From: Ptiloglossa arizonensis
Taxonomy: Eukaryota; Arthropoda; Insecta; Hymenoptera; Colletidae
Direction: 5' to 3'
Length of the DNA stretch: 64,000 bases
NCBI RefSeq assembly: GCF_051014685.1
Contig: NW_027478398.1
Coordinates: 434,001-498,000, forward strand
The notes under the pieces were generated by a model. It was not told the DNA's origin. It was given only the letters and a program-made list of their open reading frames with translations, and ran no database searches. A program made the translations under genes and the position numbers. Every line of letters starts with the position of its first letter. The stretch's first letter is position 1. Positions 24,641-37,215 of the stretch are shown piece by piece.

Positions 24641-25644
24641 GGAAGTGGAAACCTTGCTCGATTACAACTGTATGTGTATTTTTCCCCTAGGCCACTGTAG
24701 TTATTGGTTTCGAGTATCAGACTTGCGAAAATTTTGATGGTTTCTCAACCACTCCTTAATTCCAAACTCCCATTTCTCGCGAACGGAATGACGAACTCGA
24801 GAAATTCCTGTTGCATCTGAAAGTAGAAACTCGCCCGATTACAATGGTGTGTGTACTTTTCCCCTAGGCCATTCCAGTTATTGGTTTCGAGTATCAGACC
24901 AGCGAATATTTTGATGGTTTATCAACCATTCCTTAACTTCAAACTGTCTCATCTCGCGAACGGATTGACGAACTCGAGAAATTCCTGTTGCATCTGAAAG
25001 CAGAAACTCGCCCGATTGCAACGGTATGTGTATTTTTCCCCTAGGCCGTTGTAGTTATTGGTTTCGAGTATCAGACTTGCGAAAATTTTGATGGTTCCTC
25101 AACGATTCCTTAACTTCAAACTCCCATATCTCGAGAACGAATTGACGAACTCGAGAAATTCCTGTTGCATCTGAATGCAGAAACTCTTCCGATTACAACG
25201 GTGTATGAATTTTTGCCCTAGGTAATAGTAGTTATTGTTTTCGAGTAGCAGACTTGCGAAAATTTTGATGGTTTCTCAACCATTCCTTAACTTCAAACTC
25301 CCATATCTCGCGAACGGATTGACGAACTCGAGAAATTCCTGTTGCATCTGAATGCAGAAACTCGCCCAATAACAACGGTATATGTATTTTTGCCCTAGGT
25401 AATAGTTGTTATTCGTTTCGAGTATGAGACTTTGGAAAATTTTGATGGTTTCTCAACCGTTCCTTAACTTCAAACTCCCATATCTCGAGAACAGATTGAC
25501 GAGCTCGAGAAATTCCTGTTGCATCTGAATGCAGAAACTCTCCCGATTACAACGGTATATGTATTTTTGCCCTAGGTAATAGTAGTTATTGGTATCGAGT
25601 AGCAGACTTGCGAAAATTTTGATGGTTTCTCAACCATTCCTTAA
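24641..25644 (+). repeat. Divergent TGAATGCAG / GGTAATAG monomer subfamily
   Basis: After transitional monomers (GGAAACCTTGCTCG; TATTTTGATGGTTTATC), three monomers from about 25,130 share CATCTGAATGCAG, CCCTAGGTAATAG and often CTCGAGAACG, changes rare elsewhere. The same subfamily occurs near 49.35-49.7 kb and 54.65-54.97 kb, always next to the same neighbours. These monomers look older and more diverged than those of the 1-11 kb block. Confidence 0.72.
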
Positions 25645-25794
25645 CTAGAAACTCGCATATCTAGCGAACAGATTGATGAACTCGAGAAATTCCTGTAGCA
25701 TCTGAAAGTAGAAACTCGCCCGATTACAATGGTGTGTGTACTTTTCCCCTAGGCCATAGTAGTTATTGGTTTCGAGTATCAGTTGATTCCATAA
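25645..25794 (+). repeat. 150-bp monomer with 27-bp deletion
   Basis: GAGTATCAGTTGATTCCATAAC replaces the longer consensus segment between GAGTATCAG and the next CTTCAA, so this unit is 150 bp. The junction is near 25,782. The lost segment includes the AAAATTTT palindrome and most of the ATGGTT hairpin. The same junction is at 55,139, so both derive from one event. Confidence 0.85.
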
Positions 25795-26714
25795 CTTCAA
25801 ATTCCCATATCTCGCGAACCGATAGACGAACTCGAGAAATTCCTGTTGCATCTCAAAGCAGAAACTCGCCTGAATACAACGGTATGTGTATTTTTCCCCT
25901 AGGCCATTCCAGTTATTGGTTTCGAGTATCAGAATTGCGAAAACTTTGATGGTTTCTCAACCAATCCTTAACTTCAAACTATCATATCTCGCGAACGGAT
26001 TGACGAACACGAGAAATTCCTGTTGCATTTGAAAGCAGAAGTTCGCTCGATTACAAAGGTGTGTGTACTTTTCCCCTAGGCCATTCCAGTTATAGGTTTC
26101 GAGTATCAGACCAGCGAAAATTTTGATGGTTTCTCAAACATTCCGTAACTCCAAACTCCCATATCTCGCGAACAGAATGATGAACTCGAGAAATTCCTGT
26201 TGCAGCTGAAAGTAGAAACTCCCCGATTACAGAGGTGTGTGAACTTTTCCCCTAGGCCATTCCAGTTACAGGCTTCGAGTATCAGACCAGCGAAAATTTT
26301 GATGTTTTCTCAACCATTCCTTAATTTCAAACTGTCTTATCTCGCGAACGGATTGACGAACTCGAGAAATTCCTGTTGCATCTGAAAGCAGAAACTTGCC
26401 CGATTACAAAGGTGTGTGTACTTTTCCCCTAGGCCATTCCAGTTATAGGTTTCGAGTATCAGACCAGCGAAAATTTTGATGGTTTCTCAAACATTCCGTA
26501 ACTTCAAACTGCCATATCTCGCGAACGGAATGACGAACTCGAGAAATTCCTGCTGCATCTGAAAGTAGAAACTCGCCCGATTACAATGGTGTGTGTACTT
26601 TTCCCCTAGGCCATTCTAGTTATTGGTTTTGAGTATCAGACCAGCGAAAATTTTGATGGTTTCTCAACCATTCCTTAATCCCAAACTCCCATATCTCGCG
26701 AACGGGATGACGAA
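25795..26714 (+). repeat. Transitional monomers, distantly duplicated at 55-56 kb
   Basis: About five monomers. GAAACTCCCCGATTACAGAGG near 26,216, with one base lost, TTGATGTTTTCTC near 26,301 and GAACAGAATGATG near 26,171 recur at 55,749, 55,834 and 55,704. This shows that this stretch and 55.1-56.2 kb are copies about 29.5 kb apart. Confidence 0.75.
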
Positions 26715-29700
26715 CTCGAGAAATTCCTGTTGCATCTGAAAGTAGAAACTCGCCCGATTACAGTGGTGGGTGTACTTTTCCCCTAGGCCATTCCAGTTAT
26801 TGGTTTCGAGTTTCAGACCTGCGAAAATTTTGATGGTTTCTCAACCATTCCTTAACTTCAAACTGTCTTATCTCGCGAACGGATTGACGAACTCGAGAAA
26901 CTCCTGTTGGATCTGAAAGTAGAAACTCGCCCGTTTACAGTGGTGTGTGTACTTTTCCCCTAGGTCATTCCAGTTATTGTTTTCGAGTATCAGATCAGCG
27001 AAAATTTTGATGGTTTCTCAACCATTCCTTAACTTCAAACTCCCATATCTCACGAACGAATTGACGAACTCGAGAAATTCCTGTTGCATCTCAAAGCAGA
27101 AGCTCGCCCGAATACAACGGTATGTGTATTTTGCCCTAGGCTATAGTAGTTATTGGTTTCGAGTATCAGACTTGCGAAAACTTTGATCGCTTCCCAACCA
27201 TTCCTTAACTTCAAGCTCCCATATCTCGCGAACGGATTGACGAACTCGAGAAATTCCTGTTGCATCTGAAAGTAGAAACTCGCCCGATCACAATGGTGTG
27301 TGTACTTTTCCCCTAGGCCATTCCAGTTATAGGTTTCGAGTATCAGACTTACGAAAATTATGATGGTTTCTCAACCATTCCTTAACATCAAACTTCCATA
27401 TCTCGCGAACGGATTGACGAACTCGAGAAATTCCTGTTGCATCTGAAAGTAGAAACTCGCCCGATTACAAAGCTATGCGTATTTTTCCCCTAGGCCTTTA
27501 TAGTTATTCGTTTCGAGTATCAGACTTGCGAAAATTTTGATGGTTTCTCAAGGATTCCTTAACTTCAAACCCCCATACCTCGCGAACGGATTGGCGAACT
27601 CGAGAAATTCCTGTTGCATCTGAAAGTGCAAACTCGCCCGATTACAATGGTGTGTGTACTTTTCCCCTAGGCCATGCCAGTTATAGGTTTCGAGTATCAG
27701 ACCAGCGAAAATATTGATGGTTTCTCAAACATTCCGTAACTTCAAACTGCCATATCTCGCGAACGGAATGACGAACTCGAGAAATTCCTCCTGCATCTGA
27801 AAGTAGAAACTCGCCCGATTACAATGGTGTGTGTACTTTTCCCCTAGGCCATTCTAGTTATTGGTTTTGAGTATCAGACCAGCGAAAATTTAGTTGGTTT
27901 CTCAACCATTCCTTAATTCCAAACTCCCATATCTCGCGAACGGAATGACGAACTCGAGAAATTCCTGTTGCATCTGAAAGTAGAAACTCGCCCGATTACA
28001 AAGGTGTGTATACTTTTCCCCAAGGCCATTCCAGTTATAGGTTTCGAGTATCAGACCAGCGAAAATTTTGATGGTTTCTCAAACATTCCGTAACTTCAAA
28101 CCCCCATATCTCGCGAACGGAATGACGAACTCGAGAAATTCCTGTTGCATCTGAAAGTAGAAACTCGCCCGATTACAAAGCTATGCGTATTTTTCCCCTA
28201 GGCCTTTATAGTTATTCGTTTCGAGTATCAGACTTGCGAAAATTTTGATGGTTTCTCAAGGATTCCTTAACTTCAAACCCCCATACCTCGCGAACGGATT
28301 GGCGAACTCGAGAAATTCCTGTTGCATCTGAAAGTGCAAACTCGCCCGATTACAATGGTGTGTGTACTTTTCCCCTAGGCCATGCCAGTTATAGGTTTCG
28401 AGTATCAGACCAGCGAAAATATTGATGGTTTCTCAAACATTCCGTAACTTCAAACTGCCATATCTCGCGAACGGAATGACGAACTCGAGAAATTCCTCCT
28501 GCATCTGAAAGTAGAAACTCGCCCGATTACAATGGTGTGTGTACTTTTCCCCTAGGCCATTCTAGTTATTGGTTTTGAGTATCAGACCAGCGAAAATTTA
28601 GTTGGTTTCTCAACCATTCCTTAATTCCAAACTCCCATATCTCGCGAACGGAATGACGAACTCGAGAAATTCCTGTTGCATCTGAAAGTAGAAACTCGCC
28701 CGATTACAAAGGTGTGTATACTTTTCCCCAAGGCCATTCCAGTTATAGGTTTCGAGTATCAGACCAGCGAAAATTTTGATGGTTTCTCAAACATTCCGTA
28801 ACTTCAAACCCCCATATCTCGCGAACGGAATGACGAACTCGAGAAATTCCTGTTGCATCTGAAAGTAGAAACTCGCCCGATTACAGTGGAGTGTGTACTT
28901 TTCCCCTAGGCCATTCCAGTTATAGGTTGCGAGTATCAGACTTACGAAAATTATGATGGTTTCTCAACCATTCCTTAACATCAAACTTCCATATCTCGCG
29001 AACGGATTGACGAACTCGAGAAATTCCTGTTGCATCTGAAAGTAGAAACTCGCCCGATCACAATGGTGTGTGTACTTTTCCCCTAGGCCATTCCAGTTAT
29101 AGGTTTCGAGTATCAGACTTACGAAAATTATGATGGTTTCTCAACCATTCCTTAACATCAAACTTCCATATCTCGCGAACGGATTGACGAACTCGAGAAA
29201 TTCCTGTTGCATCTGAAAGTAGAAACTCGCCCGATCACAATGGTGTGTGTACTTTTCCCCTAGGCCATTCCAGTTATAGGTTTCGAGTATCAGACTTACG
29301 AAAATTATGATGGTTTCTCAACCATTCCTTAACATCAAACTTCCATATCTCGCGAACGGATTGACGAACTCGAGAAATTCCTGTTGCATCTGAAAGTAGA
29401 AACTCGCCCGATTACAAAGCTATGCGTATTTTTCCCCTAGGCCTTTATAGTTATTCGTTTCGAGTATCAGACTTGCGAAAATTTTGATGGTTTCTCAAGG
29501 ATTCCTTAACTTCAAACTCCCATACCTCGCGAACGGATTGGCGAACTCGAGAAATTCCTGTTACATCTGAAAGTGCAAACTCGCCCGATTACAATGGTGT
29601 GTGTACTTTTCCCCTAGGCCATGCCAGTTATAGGTTTCGAGTATCAGACCAGCGAAAATTTTGATGGTTTCTCAAACATTCCGTAACTTCAAACTGCCAT

Positions 29701-29899
29701 ATCTCGCGAACGGAATGACGAACTCGAGAAATTCCTCCTGCATCTGAAAGTAGAAACTCGCCCGATTACAATGGTGTGTGTACTTTTCCCCTAGGCCATT
29801 CTAGTTATTGGTTTTGAGTATCAGACCAGCGAAAATTTAGTTGGTTTCTCAACCATTCCTTAATTCCAAACTCCCATATCTCGCGAACGGAATGACGAA
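26715..29899 (+). repeat. 18-mer higher-order unit, copy 1 (3,185 bp)
   Basis: Eighteen monomers. The marker GCTATGCGTATTTTTCCCC with GCCTTTATAG occurs at 27,472, 28,180 and 29,419, and again 3,185 bp later each time. The internal spacing of 708 and 1,239 bp shows a nested 4-mer duplication. Other markers are CAGTGGTGGGTG, TTGGATCTG, ATTGATGG and CTCCTGCATCTG. Two adjacent monomers at 29,056 and 29,233 look identical. The left edge near 26,715 is where GAACGGGATG gives way to the shared sequence. Confidence 0.83.
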
Positions 29900-32800
29900 C
29901 TCGAGAAATTCCTGTTGCATCTGAAAGTAGAAACTCGCCCGATTACAGTGGTGGGTGTACTTTTCCCCTAGGCCATTCCAGTTATTGGTTTCGAGTTTCA
30001 GACCTGCGAAAATTTTGATGGTTTCTCAACCATTCCTTAACTTCAAACTGTCTTATCTCGCGAACGGATTGACGAACTCGAGAAACTCCTGTTGGATCTG
30101 AAAGTAGAAACTCGCCCGTTTACAGTGGTGTGTGTACTTTTCCCCTAGGTCATTCCAGTTATTGTTTTCGAGTATCAGATCAGCGAAAATTTTGATGGTT
30201 TCTCAACCATTCCTTAACTTCAAACTCCCATATCTCGCGAACGAATTGACGAACTCGAGAAATTCCTGTTGCATCTCAAAGCAGAAGCTCGCCCGAATAC
30301 AACGGTATGTGTATTTTGCCCTAGGCTATAGTAGTTATTGGTTTCGAGTATCAGACTTGCGAAAACTTTGATCGCTTCCCAACCATTCCTTAACTTCAAG
30401 CTCCCATATCTCGCGAACGGATTGACGAACTCGAGAAATTCCTGTTGCATCTGAAAGTAGAAACTCGCCCGATCACAATGGTGTGTGTACTTTTCCCCTA
30501 GGCCATTCCAGTTATAGGTTTCGAGTATCAGACTTACGAAAATTATGATGGTTTCTCAACCATTCCTTAACATCAAACTTCCATATCTCGCGAACGGATT
30601 GACGAACTCGAGAAATTCCTGTTGCATCTGAAAGTAGAAACTCGCCCGATTACAAAGCTATGCGTATTTTTCCCCTAGGCCTTTATAGTTATTCGTTTCG
30701 AGTATCAGACTTGCGAAAATTTTGATGGTTTCTCAAGGATTCCTTAACTTCAAACCCCCATACCTCGCGAACGGATTGGCGAACTCGAGAAATTCCTGTT
30801 GCATCTGAAAGTGCAAACTCGCCCGATTACAATGGTGTGTGTACTTTTCCCCTAGGCCATGCCAGTTATAGGTTTCGAGTATCAGACCAGCGAAAATATT
30901 GATGGTTTCTCAAACATTCCGTAACTTCAAACTGCCATATCTCGCGAACGGAATGACGAACTCGAGAAATTCCTCCTGCATCTGAAAGTAGAAACTCGCC
31001 CGATTACAATGGTGTGTGTACTTTTCCCCTAGGCCATTCTAGTTATTGGTTTTGAGTATCAGACCAGCGAAAATTTAGTTGGTTTCTCAACCATTCCTTA
31101 ATTCCAAACTCCCATATCTCGCGAACGGAATGACGAACTCGAGAAATTCCTGTTGCATCTGAAAGTAGAAACTCGCCCGATTACAAAGGTGTGTATACTT
31201 TTCCCCAAGGCCATTCCAGTTATAGGTTTCGAGTATCAGACCAGCGAAAATTTTGATGGTTTCTCAAACATTCCGTAACTTCAAACCCCCATATCTCGCG
31301 AACGGAATGACGAACTCGAGAAATTCCTGTTGCATCTGAAAGTAGAAACTCGCCCGATTACAAAGCTATGCGTATTTTTCCCCTAGGCCTTTATAGTTAT
31401 TCGTTTCGAGTATCAGACTTGCGAAAATTTTGATGGTTTCTCAAGGATTCCTTAACTTCAAACCCCCATACCTCGCGAACGGATTGGCGAACTCGAGAAA
31501 TTCCTGTTGCATCTGAAAGTGCAAACTCGCCCGATTACAATGGTGTGTGTACTTTTCCCCTAGGCCATGCCAGTTATAGGTTTCGAGTATCAGACCAGCG
31601 AAAATATTGATGGTTTCTCAAACATTCCGTAACTTCAAACTGCCATATCTCGCGAACGGAATGACGAACTCGAGAAATTCCTCCTGCATCTGAAAGTAGA
31701 AACTCGCCCGATTACAATGGTGTGTGTACTTTTCCCCTAGGCCATTCTAGTTATTGGTTTTGAGTATCAGACCAGCGAAAATTTAGTTGGTTTCTCAACC
31801 ATTCCTTAATTCCAAACTCCCATATCTCGCGAACGGAATGACGAACTCGAGAAATTCCTGTTGCATCTGAAAGTAGAAACTCGCCCGATTACAAAGGTGT
31901 GTATACTTTTCCCCAAGGCCATTCCAGTTATAGGTTTCGAGTATCAGACCAGCGAAAATTTTGATGGTTTCTCAAACATTCCGTAACTTCAAACCCCCAT
32001 ATCTCGCGAACGGAATGACGAACTCGAGAAATTCCTGTTGCATCTGAAAGTAGAAACTCGCCCGATTACAGTGGAGTGTGTACTTTTCCCCTAGGCCATT
32101 CCAGTTATAGGTTGCGAGTATCAGACTTACGAAAATTATGATGGTTTCTCAACCATTCCTTAACATCAAACTTCCATATCTCGCGAACGGATTGACGAAC
32201 TCGAGAAATTCCTGTTGCATCTGAAAGTAGAAACTCGCCCGATCACAATGGTGTGTGTACTTTTCCCCTAGGCCATTCCAGTTATAGGTTTCGAGTATCA
32301 GACTTACGAAAATTATGATGGTTTCTCAACCATTCCTTAACATCAAACTTCCATATCTCGCGAACGGATTGACGAACTCGAGAAATTCCTGTTGCATCTG
32401 AAAGTAGAAACTCGCCCGATCACAATGGTGTGTGTACTTTTCCCCTAGGCCATTCCAGTTATAGGTTTCGAGTATCAGACTTACGAAAATTATGATGGTT
32501 TCTCAACCATTCCTTAACATCAAACTTCCATATCTCGCGAACGGATTGACGAACTCGAGAAATTCCTGTTGCATCTGAAAGTAGAAACTCGCCCGATTAC
32601 AAAGCTATGCGTATTTTTCCCCTAGGCCTTTATAGTTATTCGTTTCGAGTATCAGACTTGCGAAAATTTTGATGGTTTCTCAAGGATTCCTTAACTTCAA
32701 ACTCCCATACCTCGCGAACGGATTGGCGAACTCGAGAAATTCCTGTTACATCTGAAAGTGCAAACTCGCCCGATTACAATGGTGTGTGTACTTTTCCCCT

Positions 32801-33084
32801 AGGCCATGCCAGTTATAGGTTTCGAGTATCAGACCAGCGAAAATTTTGATGGTTTCTCAAACATTCCGTAACTTCAAACTGCCATATCTCGCGAACGGAA
32901 TGACGAACTCGAGAAATTCCTCCTGCATCTGAAAGTAGAAACTCGCCCGATTACAATGGTGTGTGTACTTTTCCCCTAGGCCATTCTAGTTATTGGTTTT
33001 GAGTATCAGACCAGCGAAAATTTAGTTGGTTTCTCAACCATTCCTTAATTCCAAACTCCCATATCTCGCGAACGGAATGACGAA
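29900..33084 (+). repeat. 18-mer higher-order unit, copy 2 (3,185 bp)
   Basis: Repeats the previous unit at exact offset 3,185 with very few substitutions by eye (for example CATATCTCGCG for CATATCTCACG near 30,235). Markers fall at 30,657, 31,365 and 32,604. Identity ends near 33,130. Confidence 0.83.
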
Positions 33085-35140
33085 CTCGAGAAATTCCTGT
33101 TGCATCTGAAAGTAGAAACTCGCCCGATTACAATGGTGTGTGTACTTTTCCCCTAGGCCATGCCAGTTATAGGTTTCGAGTATCAGACCAGCGAAAATTT
33201 TGATGGTTTCTCAAACATTCCGTAACTTCAAACTGCCATATCTCGCGAACGGAATGACGAACTCGAGAAATTCCTCCTGCATCTGAAAGTAGAAACTCGC
33301 CCGATTACAATGGTGTGTGTACTTTTCCCCTAGGCCATTCTAGTTATTGGTTTTGAGTATCAGACCAGCGAAAATTTAGTTGGTTTCTCAACCATTCCTT
33401 AATTCCAAACTCCCATATCTCCCGAACGGAATGACGAACTCGAGAAATTCCTGTTGCATCTGAAAGTAGAAACTCGCCCGATTACAATGGAGAGTGTACT
33501 TTTCCCCTAGGCCATTCCAGTTATTGATTTCGAGTATCAGACCAACGAAAATTTTGATGGTTTCTCAAGGATTCCTTAACTTCAAACTCCCATACCTCGC
33601 GAACGGATTGGCGAACTCGAGAAATTCCTGTTGCATCTGAAAGTGCAAACTCGCCCGATTACAATGGTGTGTGTACTTTTCCCCTAGGCCATTCCGGTTA
33701 TTGGTTTCGAGTTTCAGACTAGCGAAAATTTTGATGGTTTCTCAACCATTCCTTAACTTCAAACTTCCATATCTCGCGAACGAATTGACGAACTCGAGAA
33801 CGTCCGGTTGCATCTGGTAGTAGAGACTCGCCCGATTACAACGGTATGTGTGTATTTCCCCTAGGCCATTGTAGTTATTGGTTTCGAGTATCAGACTTGC
33901 GAAAATTTTGATTGTTTGTCAACCACTCCTTAGCTCCAAACTCCCATATCTCGCGAACGGAATGACGAACTCGAGAAGTTCCTGTTGCATCTAAAAGTAG
34001 AAACTCGCCCGATTACAAAGGTGTGTGTACTTTTCCCCTAGGCCATTCCAGTTATAGGTTTCGAGTATCAGACCAGCGAAAATTTTGATGGTTTCTGAAA
34101 CATTCCGTAACTTCAAACTCCCATATCTCGCGAACGGAATGACGATCTCGAGAAATTCCTGTTGCATCTGAAAGTAGAAACTCGCCCGATTACAACGGTG
34201 TTTGTACTTTTCCCCTGGGCCATTCCAGTTATTGGTTTCGAGTATCAGTCCAGCGAAAATTTTGATGGTTTCTCAACCATTCCTTAACTTCAAACTCCCA
34301 TATCTCTCGAACGGATTGACGAACTCGAGAATTTCCGATTGCATCTGGAAGTGGAAACTCGCCCGATTACAAAGCTATGTGTATTTTTTACCCTAGCCCT
34401 TTGTAATTATTGGTTTCGAGTATCACACTTGCGAAAATTTTGATGGTTTCTCAACCACTCCTTAACTTCAAACTCCCACATCTCGGGAACGGATTGACGA
34501 ACTCGAGAAATTCCTGTTGCATCTGAAAGTAGAAACATGCCCGATTACAAAGGTACGTGTATTTCTCCCCTAGGCCATTGTAGTTATTGGTTTCGCGTAT
34601 CAGACTTGCGAAAATTTTCATGGTTTCTCAACCATTCCTTAACTTCAAACTCCCATATATCGCGAACGGATTGACGAACTCGAGAAGTTCCTATTGCATC
34701 TGAAAGCAGTAGCTCGCCCGATTACAACGGTATGCGTTTTTTTGCCCTAGGCCATAGTAGTTATTGGTTTCGAGTATCAGACTTGCGAAAATTGTGATGG
34801 TCTCTCAACGATTCCTTAACTTCAAACTCCCATACCTCGCGAACGGATTGGCGAACTCGAGAAATTCCTGTTGCATCTGAAAGTAGAATCTCGCCCGATT
34901 ACAAAGCTGTGTGTACTTTTCCCCAAGGCCTTTCCAGTTATAGGTTTCGAGTATCAGACCAGCGAAAATTTTGATGGTTTCTCAAACATTCCGTAACTTC
35001 AAACTCCCATATCTCGCGAACGGAATGCCGAACTCGAGAAATTACTGATGCATCTGAAAGTAGAATCTCGCCCGTTTACAATGGTGTGTGTACTTTTCCC
35101 CTAGGCCATTCTAGTTTTTGGTTTCGAGTATCAGACCAGC
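32940..35140 (+). repeat. 2.2-kb segment duplicated 4,250 bp downstream, copy 1
   Basis: From CATTCTAGTTATTGGTTTTGAG onward this stretch matches 37,190-39,390 at a constant 4,250-bp offset (24 monomers plus two bases). Shared rare states are CTCCCGAACGG, CCTGGGCC, GAACGTCCGG, ATTGTTTGTC and TTTTTTACCC. Small differences include CCCTAGCCC against ACCTAGGCC near 34,391. The left end overlaps the end of the preceding 18-mer. Confidence 0.8.
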
Positions 35141-35610
35141 GACAATTTTGATGGTTTCTCAACCACTCCTTAACTTCAAACTCCCACATCTCGGGAACGG
35201 ATTGACGAACTCGAGAAATTCCTGTTGCATCTGAAAGTAGAAACATGCCCGATTACAAAGGTACGTGTATTTTTCCCCTAGGCCATTGTAGTTATTGGTT
35301 TCGCGTATCAGACTTGCGAAAATTTTGATGGTTTCTCAACCATTCCTTAACTTCAAACTCCCATATCTCGCGAACGGATTGACGAACTCGAGAAGTTCCT
35401 ATTGCATCTGAAAGCAGTAGCTCGCCCGATTACAACGGTATGCGCTTTTTTGCCCCAGGCCATAGTAGTTATTGGTTTCGAGTATCAGACTTGCGAAAAC
35501 TGTGATAGTTTCTCAACAGTTCCTTAACTTCAAACACCCATATCTCGCGAACAGATTGAGGAACTCGGGAAATTCCTGTTCCATCTGAAAGCAGAAACTC
35601 GCCCGATTAC
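35141..35610 (+). repeat. Linking monomers repeating 34.45 kb at 708 bp
   Basis: CACATCTCGGGAACGG with GAAACATGCCCG and GTACGTGTATTT recurs here 708 bp (four monomers) after 34,454, followed by the GCAGTAGCTCG monomer. This is a local 4-mer duplication that is absent from the downstream copy of this neighbourhood. Confidence 0.65.
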
Positions 35611-37215
35611 AAAGGTTCGTGTATTTTTCCCCTAGGCCATTCCAGTTATTGGTTTCGAGTAACAGACTTGCGAAAATTTTGATGGTTTCTCAACCATTCC
35701 TTAAATTCAAACTACCATATCTCGCGAACGGATTGACGAACTCGAGAAATTCCTGTTGCATCTGAAAGTAGAAACATGCCCGATAACAAAGGTACGTGTA
35801 TTTTTCCACTAGGCCATTGTAGTTATTGGTTTCGCGTATCAGACTTGCGAAAATTTTGATGGTTTCACAACCATTCCTTAACTTCAAACTCCCATATCTC
35901 GCGAACGGATTGACGAACTCGAGAAGTTCCTATTGCATCTGAAAGCAGTAGCTCGCCCGATTACAACGGTATGCGTTTTTTTGCCCTAGGCCATAGTAGT
36001 TATGGGTTTCGAGTATCAGACTTGCGAAAATTGTGATAGTTTCTCAACAGTTTCTTAACTTCAAACCCCCATATCTCGCGAACGGATGGACGAACACCAG
36101 AAATTCCAGTTGCATCTGGAAGAAGAAACTCTCCCGATTACAACGGTATGCGTATTTTTCCCCTAAGCCTTTGTAGTTATTGATTTCGAGTATCAGGCTT
36201 GCGAAAACTTTGACGGTTTCTCAACCGTTCCTTCATTTCAAACTCCCATATCTCGCGAACGGATCGACGAACTCGAGAAATTCCTGTTGCATCTGAAACC
36301 ACAAACTCGTCCGATTACTACGGTATGTGTATTTTTGCCCTAGGCCATTGTAGTTATTGGTTTCGGGTATCAGACCAGCGAAAATTTTGATGGTTTCTCA
36401 TCCATTCCTTAAATTCAAACTCCCATATCTCGCGAACGGATTGACGAACTCGAGAAATTCCTGTTGCATCTGAAAGTAGAAACACGCCCGATTACAAAGG
36501 TACGTGTATTTTTCCCCCAGGGCCCTTGTAGTTATTGGTTTCGAGTATCAGACTTGCGAAAATTTTGATGGTTTCTCAACCACTCCTTAACTCCAAACTC
36601 CCATATCTCGCGAACGGAATGACGAACTCGAGAAATTCCTGTTGCATCTGAAAGTAGAAACTCGCCCGATTACAAAGGTGTGTGTACTTTTCCCCTAGGC
36701 CATTCCATTTGTAGGTTTCGAGCATCAGACCAGCGAAAATTTTGATGGTTTCTCAAACATTCCGTAACTTCAAACTCCCATATCTCTCGAACGGATTGAC
36801 GAACTCGAGAATTTCCTATTGCATCTGAAAGCAGAGACTCGCCCGATTACAACGGTATGTGTATTTTTGCCCTAGGCCATAGTAGTCATTGGTCTCGAAT
36901 ATCAGACTTGCCAAAATTTTGATGGTTTCTCAACCATTCCTTAACTTCAAACTCCCATATCTCGCGAACGGATTGACGAACTCGAGAACTTCCGGTTGCA
37001 TCTGGTTGTAGAAACTCACCCGATTACATCGGTATGTGTATTTTTCCCATAGGCCATTCCAGTTATTGTTTTCGAGTATCAGACTTGCGAAAATATTGAT
37101 GATTTCTCAACGATTCCTTAACTTCAAACTCCCATACCTCGCGAACGGATTGGCGAACTCGAGAAATTCCTGTTGCATCTGAAAGTGGAAACTCGCCCGA
37201 TTACAATGGTGTGTG
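35611..37215 (+). repeat. 1.6-kb segment duplicated 4,604 bp downstream, copy 1
   Basis: Matches 40,215-41,819 at offset 4,604 (26 monomers plus two). Markers are AAAGGTTCGTG, GGATGGACGAACACC, GGAAGAAGAAACTC, TCTGAAACCACAAAC, CCCCCAGGGCC and ATTACATCGG. A third relative of its first half ends the window (63,430-63,850). Confidence 0.78.

Noticed and set aside
25645..25794. 150-bp unit as a separate satellite family
   Set aside because: It aligns to the 177-bp monomer along its whole length apart from the 27-bp gap, so it is a deletion derivative.
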